DNA of 64,000 bases, taken from contig NZ_JBMSDZ010000004.1 in the NCBI RefSeq assembly GCF_049445995.1, positions 124,001 through 188,000 of the forward strand, read 5' to 3'. The DNA is from Dyella_A sp049445995 (lineage in GTDB: Bacteria; Pseudomonadota; Gammaproteobacteria; Xanthomonadales; Rhodanobacteraceae). The notes below the pieces were generated by a model. It was not told the DNA's origin. It searched no databases and saw nothing but the letters and a program-made list of their open reading frames with translations. Of this stretch, positions 24,245 to 33,082 are shown piece by piece (position 1 is the first letter of the stretch; each line of letters starts with the position of its first letter). The position numbers were made by a program, and so were the translations under genes.

Positions 24245-25174
24245 ATGAGCGGTGCGTTGTTGGAAAGCGTGGAGCGGCACACCCGGCTGGCCGGCCACAA
24301 CCGCGTGGCGATGCTGCTGTTCCGGCTGGGCGACGCGCAGCTGTTCGGCATCAACGTGTTCAAGGTGCGCGAGGTGCTGCGCCGGCCACCGCTGGAACGC
24401 ATGCCCGGCGCGCACGAGCTGATCGCCGGCAGCTGCGACTACCGCGGCCAGACCATCGCGGTGATCGACCTGGCCGCTGCGCTCGGCTATCCGCCGCTCA
24501 AGGACGTGGCCTCGGCACACCTGCTGGTGACCGAGTTCAGTCGCACCATGCAGGGTTTCCTGGTGGCCGACCTCAGGCACATGATGCATTGCGACGGCAG
24601 CGCGCTGGCGACGCCGGAGCCGGCACTGGGCTTCGGCACGCGGGTCAACGCGATCACCCGGGTGGACGGCGCGCTGGTCGCGGTGGTGGACGTGGAACAC
24701 GTGCTGGCCAGCATCCACGGCGTGCCGGGCGAGCTGTCCGCGCACATGCAGCGGGCGGTGGACGGCCATGCCATGCAGCCGCGCCGCGTGCTGGTGGCCG
24801 ACGACTCGCTGGTCGCCCGACGGCAGATCGAGGGCGTGTTCCGCCAGATGAACATCGAATGCGTGCTGGTGGAAGACGGCGTGCGCGCGTTGGAAAAACT
24901 CACTGAACTGGCCGAGGTGGATCCGGCCGAGCGCGTGCACCTGGTGGTGTCGGACATCGAGATGCCGCAGATGGACGGCTACGCGCTGACCCGCGCGATC
25001 CGCGAGACGCCCGCCCTGCGCGGGCTCAAGGTGGTGCTGCACAGCTCGATCAGCGGCATGTTCAACGAGGCGATGGTGAAGGAGGTCGCCGCCGACCGCT
25101 TCATCGCCAAGTTCCAGCCGGACCTGCTGGCGCAGGCGGTGCTGGATCTGTTGCCGGAAAACCTGGCCCGGTAG
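24245..25174 (+). CDS. cheV: Chemotaxis coupling protein CheV
   Basis: 309 residues: a CheW-like domain (about 20-165; NRVAMLLFRLGDAQLFGINV, GSCDYRGQTIAVIDL) fused to a receiver domain (about 178-305; VLVADDSLVARR with Asp186/187, and SDIEMPQMDG with phosphoacceptor Asp237). CheV couples chemoreceptors to CheA and can be phosphorylated to tune signalling. It is divergent from the soluble chemoreceptor and followed by flgB, as in many Xanthomonadales and pseudomonads. Confidence 0.95.
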   Translation: MSGALLESVERHTRLAGHNRVAMLLFRLGDAQLFGINVFKVREVLRRPPLERMPGAHELIAGSCDYRGQTIAVIDLAAALGYPPLKDVASAHLLVTEFSRTMQGFLVADLRHMMHCDGSALATPEPALGFGTRVNAITRVDGALVAVVDVEHVLASIHGVPGELSAHMQRAVDGHAMQPRRVLVADDSLVARRQIEGVFRQMNIECVLVEDGVRALEKLTELAEVDPAERVHLVVSDIEMPQMDGYALTRAIRETPALRGLKVVLHSSISGMFNEAMVKEVAADRFIAKFQPDLLAQAVLDLLPENLAR

Positions 25175-25198
25175 GAGCGAACCCTGTGCGCGACTGCA
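25171..25198. repeat. Partial family A repeat arm
   Basis: GTAGGAGCGAACCCTGTGCG plus CGACTGC directly at the cheV stop is a degenerate single arm of the family A palindrome (compare 51838-51869). No second arm is visible nearby. Confidence 0.55.
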
Positions 25199-25341
25199 CG
25201 ACGCTGAGTAACCGCCCGATTGCTGGCTAACTCCCGCGGCCGGCGATGCCGCCCGGTGCAGCGTCGGCTTTCCGTCTTTCAGCCCGTGGCGTGACTCCGT
25301 CGTGCGGTGAAAATCCAGCTCCGGCAACGCTTTGCGCCCCG

Positions 25342-25356
25342 TGGCACGCGAATTGC
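25342..25356 (+). promoter_or_regulatory. Sigma-54 promoter for the flgB operon
   Basis: TGGCACG-CGAA-TTGC is a perfect -24/-12 element, 41 bases upstream of the flgB ATG. It should drive flgBCDEF and following genes under FleQ-type activation. Confidence 0.8.
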
Positions 25357-25396
25357 CTCCAGCCCCCTGCGGTCCGATGCCGCGCGGAGGCAAGCC

Positions 25397-25789
25397 ATGA
25401 GTGCACCGATCGACAACCTGTTCGGCATCCACACCCGGGCGCTGGGTCTGTGGCAGCGCCGCAGTGAAGTGCTGGCCGGCAACCTGGCCAATGCCGACAC
25501 GCCCGGCTACCAGGCGCGCGATCTCGATTTCCGCGCCGCGCTGATGCAGGCCAGCGGCCAGTCCGAAGGGCTGGCGCTGAGCACGCCCACGCCGGGCCAG
25601 ATCGCCCCGTCCACGCAGGTCGCGGACAAGCTGATGTGGCGCAACCCCACCCAGCCCAGCATGGACGGCAACACCGTCGACGAGCAGGTCGAGCAGGCCG
25701 ACTTCGCCGCCAACGGCGTGCACTACCAGGCCAGCCTGGCCTTCATCACCGCGCAGATCCGCATGCTGCGCACCGCGATCACCGGGTAA
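25397..25789 (+). CDS. flgB: Flagellar basal-body rod protein FlgB
   Basis: 130-residue proximal rod subunit exported through the flagellar type III gate. It has the rod-family N-terminal motif LAGNLANADTPGYQARDLDF and a C-terminal amphipathic helix (GVHYQASLAFITAQIRML). GGAGG at 25386-25390 precedes the ATG. It is first in the flgB-flgL run. Confidence 0.96.
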   Translation: MSAPIDNLFGIHTRALGLWQRRSEVLAGNLANADTPGYQARDLDFRAALMQASGQSEGLALSTPTPGQIAPSTQVADKLMWRNPTQPSMDGNTVDEQVEQADFAANGVHYQASLAFITAQIRMLRTAITG

Positions 25790-25794
25790 TCGCC

Positions 25795-26217
25795 ATGTCG
25801 ATGTTCAAGATCTTCGATACCGCCGGTTCCGGCATGGCCGCGCAGTCGCTGCGGCTCAATACCGTGGCCAGCAACCTCGCCAACGCCGAGAGCGTGTCGA
25901 GCACCGAACAAGGGGCCTACCGCGCGAAGGAGCCGCTGTTCGCCGCCGTCAAGCAGCGCGTGGACGGGGCGATGGCCGATGCCGGCACGGTCGGCGTGAA
26001 GGTGGACGGCGTCACCGAGAGCCAGGCGGCGATTCCCAGCCGCTACGAGCCGGGCAACCCCATGGCCGACGCCAACGGCTACGTCTACGGCAGCAACGTC
26101 AACCCCGTCGACGAGCTGGTCAACATGATTTCCGCCTCGCGTTCGTACCAGAACAACGTCGAGGTGATGAACACCACCAAGCAGTTGATGGTGAAAACCC
26201 TCGACCTCGGCAAGTAG
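25795..26217 (+). CDS. flgC: Flagellar basal-body rod protein FlgC
   Basis: 140-residue proximal rod subunit. N-terminal signature AAQSLRLNTVASNLANAES; C-terminal NVNPVDELVNMISASRSYQ and NTTKQLMVKTLDLG are typical of FlgC. It begins five bases after flgB and is presumably co-translated. Confidence 0.97.
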   Translation: MSMFKIFDTAGSGMAAQSLRLNTVASNLANAESVSSTEQGAYRAKEPLFAAVKQRVDGAMADAGTVGVKVDGVTESQAAIPSRYEPGNPMADANGYVYGSNVNPVDELVNMISASRSYQNNVEVMNTTKQLMVKTLDLGK

Positions 26218-26234
26218 TCCGAAGGAGCGCACGC

Positions 26235-26900
26235 ATGACCATCAACACCATCGGCAACGCCGGCACGGCCGGCACCGCCAGCCAGGTCACCACCGCGGCC
26301 AAGGCCGGCGGCATGACGCAGAGCGATTTCCTCAAGCTGATGACCGCCCAGCTGCAGGCGCAGGACCCCACCCACCCGGTGGACAACAACCAGTTCGTCT
26401 CGCAGATGGCGCAGTTCAGCCAGCTGCAGTCCACGCAGGATCTGCTGGGCTCGGTGAAGACGCTCAACAGCACCGTGAACGGCGCGCTGCAGACCTCGCA
26501 GGTGCTCGGCTCGTCCAACCTGGTGAACCGCGAGGTGGTGGTGCCGTCCTCCACGCTCCACTACGCCGGCGCCACCGTCAGCGGCGCGGCCAACGTCACC
26601 GTGCCGGGCAACCTCACGGTCAACATCATCGACGGCGGCGGCAGCGTGGTGCGCACGATGAGCGTGCCGGCGCCCAGCGCCGGCCTTACCTCTTTCAGCT
26701 GGGACGGCAGGGACGACGCCGGCAACGCCCTGCCGCAAGGCAACTACACGATGGCCGCCAGCAACGCCGGCAGTCCGTTCGATACCTATGTCGCCGGCAA
26801 GGTGACCGCCGTGGGCTACGGCGGCAGCGGCGTGGGCACCTACCTGCAGGTGGCTGGCGTGGGCGGCGTCGCGCTCAGCCAGGTGGCCCAGATCCTCTGA
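26235..26900 (+). CDS. flgD: Flagellar hook assembly scaffold FlgD
   Basis: 221 residues. FlgD caps the growing hook and is discarded afterwards. Signature segments are SDFLKLMTAQLQAQDPTHPV and NNQFVSQMAQFSQLQST near the N terminus, followed by the FlgD Ig/tudor-like part with FSWDGRDDAGNALPQGNY. GAAGGAG lies just upstream. It sits between flgC and flgE as usual. Confidence 0.96.
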   Translation: MTINTIGNAGTAGTASQVTTAAKAGGMTQSDFLKLMTAQLQAQDPTHPVDNNQFVSQMAQFSQLQSTQDLLGSVKTLNSTVNGALQTSQVLGSSNLVNREVVVPSSTLHYAGATVSGAANVTVPGNLTVNIIDGGGSVVRTMSVPAPSAGLTSFSWDGRDDAGNALPQGNYTMAASNAGSPFDTYVAGKVTAVGYGGSGVGTYLQVAGVGGVALSQVAQIL

Positions 26901-26940
26901 CGCACGCGTGGCATCCCTTCACTGATTCGAGGAACCCATC

Positions 26941-28155
26941 ATGGCTCTGAACACCGCGCTCACCGGCATCAACGCCGCGCAGTCCGACCTCAACGTCATC
27001 GCCAACAACATCGCCAATGCCAACACCACCGGCTTCAAGGGCTCGCGCGCCGAGTTCGCCGACGTGTTCGCGGTGACCGGCCTCAACCTCAACTCCACCG
27101 CCACCGGCAGTGGCGCGCGCCTGCAGGACGTGGCGCAGCAGTTCGCCCAGGGCGACATCGTCACCACCAACAACTCGCTGGACCTGGCGATCAGCGGCAA
27201 CGGCTTCTTCGTGGTCGACAACGGCAGTGGCGTGCAGTACACCCGCGCCGGCGACTTCAAGAAGAGCGCGGACAACTACGTGCAGACCAACAACGGCGCA
27301 CGCCTGCAGATCTACCCGCCCAACGGCCTGGGCGGCTTCGACACCAGCACGCTGACCGATCTGAAGCTGCTCTCCTCGCAGAGCAATGCCACCGCCACCT
27401 CGCTGATCACCATGAACTCCAACCTGCCGGCCAGCGCCAGCGTGCCGGCCACCGCGTTCAGCCCCAGCGACGCGACCTCGTTCAACGCCGCCACGCCAGT
27501 GACCATTTACGACTCGCAGGGCGGCTCGCACCAGGCCACCGTGTACTACGTCAAGACCGCCACCAACGCCTGGGACGCGCACCTGTACGTGGACGGCAGC
27601 AGCGCCGGCACCCAGCCGCTCACCTTCGACACCAGCGGCAACCTGGCCACCCCGGTCGGCGGCAACCTGAGCTACACCCCGGTCAACCTCGGCAACGGCT
27701 CCAACCCGCTGGCGCTGTCGGTGAACGTGACCAACACCACCCAGTTCGGCACCGCCTATTCGGCCGGTGCGATCAGCCAGAACGGCTTCGAGGCCGGCAC
27801 GCTGTCGAACATCGACATCGATTCCAAGGGTGTGGTGACGGCGCACTACTCGAACAACCAGAGCACCCAGCTCGGCCAGATCGCGATCGCCAACTTCTCC
27901 AACGTGCAGGGCCTGCGCCAGGTCGGCGAGACTGCCTGGGCCGCCAGCGGCGACTCCGGTTCGGCGGTGATGGGCGCCGCCGGCAGCGGTACCTTCGGCA
28001 ATCTGCAGTCGGGCGCGCTGGAGTCGTCCAACACGTCCGACACCACGGCGCAGCTGGTCAACATGATCAAGGCGCAGCGCAACTACCAGGCCAACGCGAA
28101 GGTGCTCGGCACCGACGAGACACTGACCACCGCACTGTTCAACGCGGTCCGGTAA
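26941..28155 (+). CDS. flgE: Flagellar hook protein FlgE
   Basis: 404 residues; polymerises into the hook. N terminus NTALTGINAAQSDLNVIANN followed by IANANTTGFK is the hook/rod signature, the central part is variable (about 150-320), and the C terminus LVNMIKAQRNYQANAKVLGT is the coiled-coil partner. CGAGGAACC precedes the ATG. Confidence 0.97.
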   Translation: MALNTALTGINAAQSDLNVIANNIANANTTGFKGSRAEFADVFAVTGLNLNSTATGSGARLQDVAQQFAQGDIVTTNNSLDLAISGNGFFVVDNGSGVQYTRAGDFKKSADNYVQTNNGARLQIYPPNGLGGFDTSTLTDLKLLSSQSNATATSLITMNSNLPASASVPATAFSPSDATSFNAATPVTIYDSQGGSHQATVYYVKTATNAWDAHLYVDGSSAGTQPLTFDTSGNLATPVGGNLSYTPVNLGNGSNPLALSVNVTNTTQFGTAYSAGAISQNGFEAGTLSNIDIDSKGVVTAHYSNNQSTQLGQIAIANFSNVQGLRQVGETAWAASGDSGSAVMGAAGSGTFGNLQSGALESSNTSDTTAQLVNMIKAQRNYQANAKVLGTDETLTTALFNAVR

Positions 28156-28164
28156 TCGATCGCC

Positions 28165-28905
28165 ATGGACCGTTCCCTCTACGTGGCGATGACCGGGGCG
28201 ACGCAGATCATGCGCGCCCAGGAAGCCGTGAGCCACAACCTGGCCAATGCCTCCACGGTGGGTTTCAAGAGCGAGCTGAGCGCGTTCCAGAGCCTGCCGG
28301 TGCTGGGGCAGGGCGAGGCCACGCGCATCAACGCGGTGGCCCGCGGCATCGGCGCGGACACCACCCAGGGATCGGTCACCAGCACCGGGCGCTCGCTCGA
28401 CGTGGCGGTGCAGGGCAGCGGCTGGATCGCGGTGCAGGCGCCGGACGGTTCGGAAGGCTATACGCGCGCCGGCGATCTGCAGCTCACCGCCGACGGACTT
28501 TTGACGGACGCCAGCGGCCATCCGGTGATCGGCAACGGCGGGCCGATCAACCTGCCGGCCAGCGCGCAGCTGCGCATCGGCGAGGACGGCACGATCTCCA
28601 CCGTGCCGATCGGCGAGGGCCCGTCCACGGTGGCCGCGCTGGACCGCATCCGCCTGGTCAATCCCGACCCGACCCAACTGGTGCGGGGCGGCGACGGCCT
28701 GATGCACCTGGCCGGCGGCGGCAACGCCGCGCCCGACACCGCCGTGCGGGTCACCTCCGGCGCGCTGGAGAACAGCAACGTCAACGCCTCGTCGGAGCTG
28801 GTGAGGATGATTGCGCTCTCGCGCCAGTACGACATGCAGATCAAGTCGATCAAGGCATCCGAAGACAACGCCGCGTCGGCATCCAAATTGCTTCAGTCGA
28901 ACTGA
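28165..28905 (+). CDS. flgF: Flagellar basal-body rod protein FlgF
   Basis: 246-residue proximal rod protein linking to the distal rod. Features: SLYVAMTGATQIMRAQEAVS, HNLANASTVGFKSELSAF, and C-terminal ELVRMIALSRQYDMQIKSI. It begins nine bases after flgE. Confidence 0.96.
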   Translation: MDRSLYVAMTGATQIMRAQEAVSHNLANASTVGFKSELSAFQSLPVLGQGEATRINAVARGIGADTTQGSVTSTGRSLDVAVQGSGWIAVQAPDGSEGYTRAGDLQLTADGLLTDASGHPVIGNGGPINLPASAQLRIGEDGTISTVPIGEGPSTVAALDRIRLVNPDPTQLVRGGDGLMHLAGGGNAAPDTAVRVTSGALENSNVNASSELVRMIALSRQYDMQIKSIKASEDNAASASKLLQSN

Positions 28906-28945
28906 CGACGGGTTGCCGTCGCGGTTTTTTTAGGAGTCCCCGAAC

Positions 28946-29731
28946 ATGCTCTCGTCCCTCTGGATCGCCAAGACCGGCCTCGATGCGCAGCAGACGCGCA
29001 TGGACGTCATCTCCAATAACCTGGCCAACGCCAACACCACCGGCTTCAAGAGCTCGCGGGCGTCGTTCCAGGATCTGATGTACCAGAACCGCAGCCAGCC
29101 CGGCGCGCAGACCACCGAGCAGACGCAGTCCCCCTCGGGTCTGATGCTGGGCACCGGCGTGCGCGTGGTCGGCACCGAGAAACTGTTCACCCAGGGCAGC
29201 ATCAGCCAGACCGGCAACTCGCTGGACGTGGCCATCCAGGGCCGCGGCTTCCTGCAGGTGTCGATGCCCGACGGCACCGTCGCCTACACCCGCGACGGCT
29301 CGCTGCATACCGATGCCAACGGCCAGCTGGTCACCGCCGACGGCTACGCGCTGGACCCGGCGATCACCCTGCCGACCGGCGTGCAGAGCATCACCATCGG
29401 CGCCGACGGCACGGTGTCCGCCACCACCGCCGGCTCGGCCGCGGCGGTGCAGGTGGGCACGCTGCAACTGGCCGACTTCGTCAATCCCGCCGGGCTGCAG
29501 GCGCAGGGCGGCAACCTGTTCCTGGAAACCGGCTCCAGCGGTGCGCCGCAGACCGGCCAGCCCGGCCTGAACGGCATGGGCACGCTGATGCAGGGCGCGC
29601 TGGAGTCCTCCAACGTCAACGTGGTGGAGGAGATGGTCAACATGATCGAGACCCAGCGCACCTACGAGATGAACTCCAAGGCCATCAGCAGCACCGACCA
29701 GATGCTGCAGGACCTCACCAACAAGATGTGA
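28946..29731 (+). CDS. flgG: Flagellar distal rod protein FlgG
   Basis: 261 residues, the usual FlgG size. N terminus SSLWIAKTGLDAQQTRMDVI then SNNLANANTTGFK; C terminus NVVEEMVNMIETQRTYEMNS. Forms the drive-shaft rod through the P and L rings. TTAGGAG lies 11 bases upstream of the ATG. Confidence 0.97.
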   Translation: MLSSLWIAKTGLDAQQTRMDVISNNLANANTTGFKSSRASFQDLMYQNRSQPGAQTTEQTQSPSGLMLGTGVRVVGTEKLFTQGSISQTGNSLDVAIQGRGFLQVSMPDGTVAYTRDGSLHTDANGQLVTADGYALDPAITLPTGVQSITIGADGTVSATTAGSAAAVQVGTLQLADFVNPAGLQAQGGNLFLETGSSGAPQTGQPGLNGMGTLMQGALESSNVNVVEEMVNMIETQRTYEMNSKAISSTDQMLQDLTNKM

Positions 29732-29739
29732 GCACGCCC

Positions 29740-30426
29740 ATGCGCCCGATCGCCTCCCTGTTCCGCCTCTGCGCCGCCGCTGCCGCGCTCGCGCTGGCCG
29801 GCTGCGCCTCGATGGGCGCGGGCCGCGACGACAGCCAGTGGGCCGCCACCGCGCCGGTGCTGCCCGAGGCCGCGCCAGTGGCCAACGGCGCGATCTACCA
29901 CGACGCCGGCAACATGGAGCTGTTCGCCGACCCGCGTGCGCATCGCGTGGGCGACATCCTCACCATCGTGCTGCAGGAAAGCACCCAGGCCAGCAAGAAG
30001 GCCACCACCAGCACCAGCAAGAAAGACAAGACCGCGATCGACGCGCCGACCCTGCTGGGCCAGGCGGCCACGCTCAACGGCCTGCCGGCCAGCATCGGCC
30101 TCAACGGCAACCGCGGCTTCGCCGGCGACGGCTCGTCCAGCCAGAGCAACCAGCTCAGCGGCCAGATCACCGTCACCGTGGCGCAGCGGCTGTCCAACGG
30201 CAATCTGGTGGTGCGCGGCGAGAAGTGGCTGACCATCAACCAGGGCCAGGAGATGGTGCGCATCTCCGGCATCGTGCGCCCGCAGGACATCAACCCCGAC
30301 AACAGCGTGTCGTCCAGCCGCGTGGCCGACGCGCGCATCGCCTACACCGGCCGCGGCTCGCTGGCCGACGCCAACACGCAGGGCTGGCTGTCGCGTTTCT
30401 TCAACTCCAAGTGGATGCCGTTTTAA
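29740..30426 (+). CDS. flgH: Flagellar L-ring lipoprotein FlgH
   Basis: 228 residues, outer-membrane ring around the rod. A lipoprotein signal peptide MRPIASLFRLC followed by ALALAGC (lipobox) starts at the ATG at 29740. A GTG at 29728, overlapping the flgG stop by 4 bases, is an alternative start adding four residues. Family segments include ADPRAHRVGDILTIVLQEST and VRISGIVRPQDINPDNSVSS. An unusual repeat-filled gap of about 340 bases separates it from flgI. Confidence 0.95.
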   Translation: MRPIASLFRLCAAAAALALAGCASMGAGRDDSQWAATAPVLPEAAPVANGAIYHDAGNMELFADPRAHRVGDILTIVLQESTQASKKATTSTSKKDKTAIDAPTLLGQAATLNGLPASIGLNGNRGFAGDGSSSQSNQLSGQITVTVAQRLSNGNLVVRGEKWLTINQGQEMVRISGIVRPQDINPDNSVSSSRVADARIAYTGRGSLADANTQGWLSRFFNSKWMPF

Positions 30427-30504
30427 TGAAACCCGCTGCCGGCAAGAATCGCTATCCAGACGATGCGGGAAACGACGAGGGTGCGAGCCCGCACGGCCCA
30501 TTCG

Positions 30505-30757
30505 CCCCTTCTCCCCGCCGGGGAGAAGGTTGGGATGAGGGGCACGTGCTCGCAGTAAAAGCTCCCTCTCCCCGCCGGGGAGAGGGCTGGGGTGAGGGGC
30601 GGGTGCTCGCAGGACTGTCGGCCATGTCGCTCATTGCTCTTGTTTCTTCAATCACTCGCCTGTTCAAACGCCTTTGCACCCGTGGCCCCTCACCCCAACC
30701 CCCCGATCGGGTCGAGGGCAGGCTCTCTCCCCGAAGGGGAGAGGGGGCTGGGCTGGC
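30505..30757. repeat. Family C repeat array (CTCTCCCCG/CGGGGAGAG) between flgH and flgI
   Basis: Two direct copies of a hairpin unit (CTTCTCCCCGCCGGGGAGAAG, then CCCTCTCCCCGCCGGGGAGA, each followed by GGNTGGGNTGAGGGGC and GTGCTCGCAG) are followed by an inverted relative (GGCCCCTCACCCCAACCCC ... CTCTCCCCGAAGGGGAGAG). A family E fragment, GGGTCGAGGGCAGGCTCT, is embedded. The array is REP/BIME-like. Its right end lies 8 bases from the flgI start and is read through by the longer flgI frame. Confidence 0.8.
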
Positions 30758-30764
30758 GGCTACC

Positions 30765-31847
30765 ATGGGCATCACGCTCTGCCTGCTGGCATCCCCCGTT
30801 TACGCCGACAAGATCCGCGACCTCGCCTCGGTCGGCGGCGTGCGCAACAACCAGCTGATCGGCTACGGCCTGGTGGTGGGCCTGGACGGCTCGGGCGACC
30901 AGACCACGCAGGCGCCGTTCACCACGCAGAGCCTGGAGAACATGCTGCAGCAGTTCGGTATCGTGGTGCCGGCCAACGCGCGGCCGCAGCTGAAGAACGC
31001 GGCGGCGGTGATCGTCACCGCCGACCTGCCGCCGTTCGCCAAGCCGGGCCAGACCATCGACGTCACCGTCGCCTCGATTGGCAACGCCAAGACGCTGCGC
31101 GGCGGCCAGCTGCTGATGGCGCCGCTGAAGGGCGCCGACGGCAACACCTACGCGATCGCCCAGGGCAGCGTGGTGATCGGCGGCATCAGCGCGCAGGGCA
31201 AGAGCGGTTCCAGCGTGCAGGTGAACATCTCCGACTCCGGCCGCATTCCCAACGGCGCCACGGTGGAGCGCAGCGTGCCCTCGGCGTTCGGCAACGGCGG
31301 CGATCTCATGCTCAACCTCAACACGGCCGATTTCACCACTGCCTCGCGCGTGGTCAAGGCGATCAACGCCGCCTACGGCGCCGGCACCGCCAGCGCGATC
31401 GATGGCGGCTCGATCGCCGTGCGCAGCCCGGTCGACCCGTCGCAGAAAGTGGCGTGGCTGGGCGACATCCAGAATCTCGACGTGACCCCGGCCGACGCCC
31501 CCGCGCGCGTGGTGGTCAACTCGCGCACCGGCACCGTGGTGATCGGCTCGGACGTGCGCGTGAGCGCCGCCGCGGTGGCGCATGGTTCGATCCAGGTGAC
31601 CATCAGCGAACAGCCGCTGGTGAGCCAGCCGGGCCCGTTCAGCAAGGGGCAGACCGCGGTGGTGCCGTCCAGCAGCGTGCAGGTCAGCGAGAATGGCGGC
31701 CACATGTTCAAGTTCGGCCCCGGCGTGAGCCTGGACACCATCGTGCGCGCGGTGAACCAGGTGGGCGCGGCGCCGAGCGATCTCATTTCCATCCTGCAGG
31801 CGCTCAAGCAGGCCGGTGCACTGCATGCGGAGCTGGTGGTGATCTGA
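30765..31847 (+). CDS. flgI: Flagellar P-ring protein FlgI
   Basis: Periplasmic P-ring subunit, 360 residues from ATG 30765. The mature protein starts at DKIRDLASVGGVRNNQLIGY and has GLDGSGDQTTQAPFTTQSL, all typical. The apparent signal peptide from this ATG (MGITLCLLASPVYA) is short and lacks a basic N region; the frame is open upstream through the repeat array to an ATG at 30624, whose product would be a longer, odd leader. The repeat has probably replaced the original 5' end, so the true start is uncertain. Confidence 0.9.
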   Translation: MGITLCLLASPVYADKIRDLASVGGVRNNQLIGYGLVVGLDGSGDQTTQAPFTTQSLENMLQQFGIVVPANARPQLKNAAAVIVTADLPPFAKPGQTIDVTVASIGNAKTLRGGQLLMAPLKGADGNTYAIAQGSVVIGGISAQGKSGSSVQVNISDSGRIPNGATVERSVPSAFGNGGDLMLNLNTADFTTASRVVKAINAAYGAGTASAIDGGSIAVRSPVDPSQKVAWLGDIQNLDVTPADAPARVVVNSRTGTVVIGSDVRVSAAAVAHGSIQVTISEQPLVSQPGPFSKGQTAVVPSSSVQVSENGGHMFKFGPGVSLDTIVRAVNQVGAAPSDLISILQALKQAGALHAELVVI

Positions 31848-31848
31848 C

Positions 31849-32781
31849 ATGGCCGCGAACCTCGATGCCACGGCGCAGAACCTCAGCACCTGGACCGACC
31901 TGTCCGGCTTCAGCGCGCTGCGCCAGAGCGCGCAGGCGGACGCGAAGTCGGCGTTGCCGGTGGTGGCCAGGCAGTTCGAGTCGATCTTCACCCAGATGGT
32001 GCTGAAGTCGATGCGCGACGCCAATTTCGGCGATCCCAACTTCGACAGCCAGGCCGGCGACTCGTGGCAGGGTCTGGCCGATCACCAACTGGCGGTGACG
32101 CTGTCCAGCCAGGGCCACGGACTGGGCATCGCCGAGATGCTGGTGCGCCAGCTCGGCGGCAGGGACGCGGCCACCCCGTCGGCCAGCGCGGGCGACGACT
32201 GGAAGGCGCGGCTGGGTTCGGTGGCGCGGGCGGTGGGTTCCACGGCGCAGGCGGTGTCGTACTTCATTCCCGGCGACCCGGCGGACTTCGTCACCAGGAT
32301 GGCGCCGTTCGCGCAGAAGGCAGCCGAGAAACTCGGCGTGTCGGTACGCGCCGTGCTGGCCCAGGCCGCGCTGGAAACGCAGTGGGGCAGGCACATGCCG
32401 CAGCACGGCGACGGCACGCCCAGCTACAACCTGTTCGGCATGAAGGCCGGTTCGAGCTGGGACGGCCAGCGCGTCAACGTGCCCACGCTGGAAGTGGAGG
32501 GCGGCGTGCCGGTGCGCAGGCACGCGGCGTTCCGCGCCTACGCGTCGCCGGCGCAGTCGTTCGACGACTACGCCCGCCTGCTCGGCGACAGCCCGCGCTA
32601 CGCGCAGGCGCTGGGCAAGGGCGACGACGTGGCGGAATTCGCCCGCGGGCTGGTGCAGGGCGGCTACGCCACCGACCCGTCCTACGCCCACAAGATCGCC
32701 GCCATCGCCGACAGCCCGGCGATGCGCCAGGCGCTGGACGCGCTCAAGAACACGGCCGGCGCGCCGATCCCTTCCGAATGA
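31849..32781 (+). CDS. flgJ: Flagellar rod-capping muramidase FlgJ
   Basis: 310 residues. The N-terminal domain (1-105; ARQFESIFTQMVLKSMRDAN) guides rod assembly; the C-terminal glucosaminidase domain (about 150-310; AQAALETQWGRHMPQHGDG with candidate catalytic Glu176, YNLFGMKA, FDDYARLL) opens peptidoglycan for the rod. The two-domain form is typical of gammaproteobacteria. Its ATG lies one base after the flgI stop. Confidence 0.96.
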   Translation: MAANLDATAQNLSTWTDLSGFSALRQSAQADAKSALPVVARQFESIFTQMVLKSMRDANFGDPNFDSQAGDSWQGLADHQLAVTLSSQGHGLGIAEMLVRQLGGRDAATPSASAGDDWKARLGSVARAVGSTAQAVSYFIPGDPADFVTRMAPFAQKAAEKLGVSVRAVLAQAALETQWGRHMPQHGDGTPSYNLFGMKAGSSWDGQRVNVPTLEVEGGVPVRRHAAFRAYASPAQSFDDYARLLGDSPRYAQALGKGDDVAEFARGLVQGGYATDPSYAHKIAAIADSPAMRQALDALKNTAGAPIPSE

Positions 32782-33082
32782 AGTGCCGGGCGCCCGTTCA
32801 AAGTCTCCGCATGGCACCGCGCTGGATGCCGTGTGCCCGAAGGCCAGCGTCATCGTTCGGTGGCGGGTGGACCTCTGCAGGAGCCCACCCCTCGATCGAG
32901 TCGAGGGCAGGCTCTGTGGGCGAATGCCTTTGTTTCCACCGGGATCAGGAGCAAGAGCATTCGCGCACAGGGTGCGCTCCCGCAAGCGATTGGATCCGGC
33001 TGCGGACACCGCTCCGGAAGGCTGCGCCACGCTGCGGTCGCAGTGGCAATCACCCGCATGACCTTCGGAATAGGACGCTCTC
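32782..33082. other. flgJ-flgK spacer with composite family E plus A repeat
   Basis: About 300 bases without a convincing gene; short frames here translate repeats. It contains the family E unit CCCCTCGATCGAGTCGAGGG and CAGGCTCTGTG (32889-32918) followed by a degenerate left arm and an intact right arm of family A (32949-32980, ends GCACAGGGTGCGCTCC). The same E-then-A order occurs at 51784-51934. I found no well-spaced sigma-54 or sigma-28 site, so flgK expression may depend on read-through. Confidence 0.7.

Noticed and set aside
26875..28707. 610-codon minus-strand frame across flgE and flgF
   Set aside because: Composition is that of an antisense shadow; both plus-strand genes have clear family motifs.
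30452..30775. 107-codon minus-strand frame in the flgH-flgI gap
   Set aside because: Pro/Ser/Arg-rich translation of the family C repeats.
33036..33060. TGGCAATCACCCGCAT upstream of flgK as a sigma-54 promoter
   Set aside because: The GC pair is one base too close to the GG pair, which RpoN rarely tolerates.
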